Shown: positions 63,911 through 64,000 of the stretch, one piece after another
Layout: each line of letters begins with the position of its first letter
Numbering within the stretch: the first letter of the stretch is position 1
Source of the DNA: Strigamia acuminata
Lineage: Eukaryota > Arthropoda > Chilopoda > Geophilomorpha > Linotaeniidae
Reading direction: 5' to 3'
NCBI GenBank assembly: GCA_949358305.1
Contig: OX442318.1
Location: 1,722,501-1,786,500, forward strand
DNA length: 64,000 nucleotides
Made by a program: the position numbers and the translations under genes
Notes under the pieces: model-generated
The model's input: only the letters and a program-made list of their open reading frames with translations
Told to the model about the DNA's origin: nothing
Database searches by the model: none

Positions 63911-64000
63911 CTGAAAGAAATTAATATTGTGAATGTTACTCAAATTAAAATATCTGAAGGAGAATTTACACATGATAAGATTAGTTGTATTTAATTTCAC

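Larger units (their letters stand above)
60235..64000. repeat. Recent segmental duplication of 41764-45609
   Basis: Nearly identical copy covering the last intron to exon 5 of the channel gene (offset 18,470 before and 18,391 after the MITE absent here). It begins inside the right arm of the foldback element and runs out of the window. Differences cluster in about 61180-61640; elsewhere only stray changes were seen. Confidence 0.93.

Noticed and set aside
60235-64000. G5 right half as a pure assembly duplicate of G4
   Set aside because: The copies differ by a precise MITE presence/absence, coding patches in exons 8-9, and a distinct exon 11 and left junction. Long reads could still settle it.

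Overview
The window looks like arthropod nuclear DNA. It is AT-rich and full of short introns and MITEs. It carries an animal-type fatty acid synthase, a tandem family of DEG/ENaC channel genes, and TTAGG/TCAGG arrays of the arthropod telomere type (here inside transposons). All exon calls come from reading splice sites and frames by eye. The exon sums of every gene called intact are exact multiples of three.

Left flank (1-6900, + strand): the last ~1,563 residues of a type I fatty acid synthase (rest of the dehydratase, pseudo-methyltransferase/structural region, enoyl reductase, ketoreductase, ACP, thioesterase), in seven exons, with the poly(A) signal near 6887. It faces the channel array tail to tail.

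Main region (9755-64000, - strand): an array of DEG/ENaC (amiloride-sensitive Na+ channel family) genes, named G1 to G5 here. G1 (9755-14779), G2 (21770-30422) and G4 (40801-48560) are complete 11-exon genes of about 809, 828 and 806 codons. G3 (37445-39180) is a decayed half gene. G5 (54245 to beyond 64000) is cut by the window edge. A further exon-1 fragment lies at 17285-17384. The striking feature is that each complete gene encodes TWO full channel modules in one polypeptide (TM1-ectodomain-TM2, about 50 basic residues, TM1-ectodomain-TM2). The join lies inside one uninterrupted exon. The exon phases of module A (0,1,0,0,2) repeat exactly in module B, so the gene seems to come from tandem duplication and fusion of a six-exon single-module gene. 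The two ligand-side exons E8/E9 differ in sharp coding patches between G4 and G5, although most of the surrounding DNA is almost identical.

G5 is largely a recent copy of G4: 60235-64000 matches 41764-45609. Its last intron also holds a hAT-like MITE (54939-60141) into which an intact 1,366-codon Copia retrotransposon (55271-60029, TSD ATTAT) has jumped. Spacers between the genes share repeat families: R1 downstream of the genes, a pair of conserved exon-like segments K/T, and the dispersed repeats R2 and R3. Introns and spacers hold many non-autonomous DNA elements with readable target-site duplications: MULE-like (9 bp), Tigger/mariner-like (TA), Tc1 with IR/DR ends, piggyBac-like (TTAA), Harbinger-like (3 bp) and a long foldback element. 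A partial Gypsy pol and a probable solo LTR are also present. No tRNA, rRNA or CRISPR was recognised.
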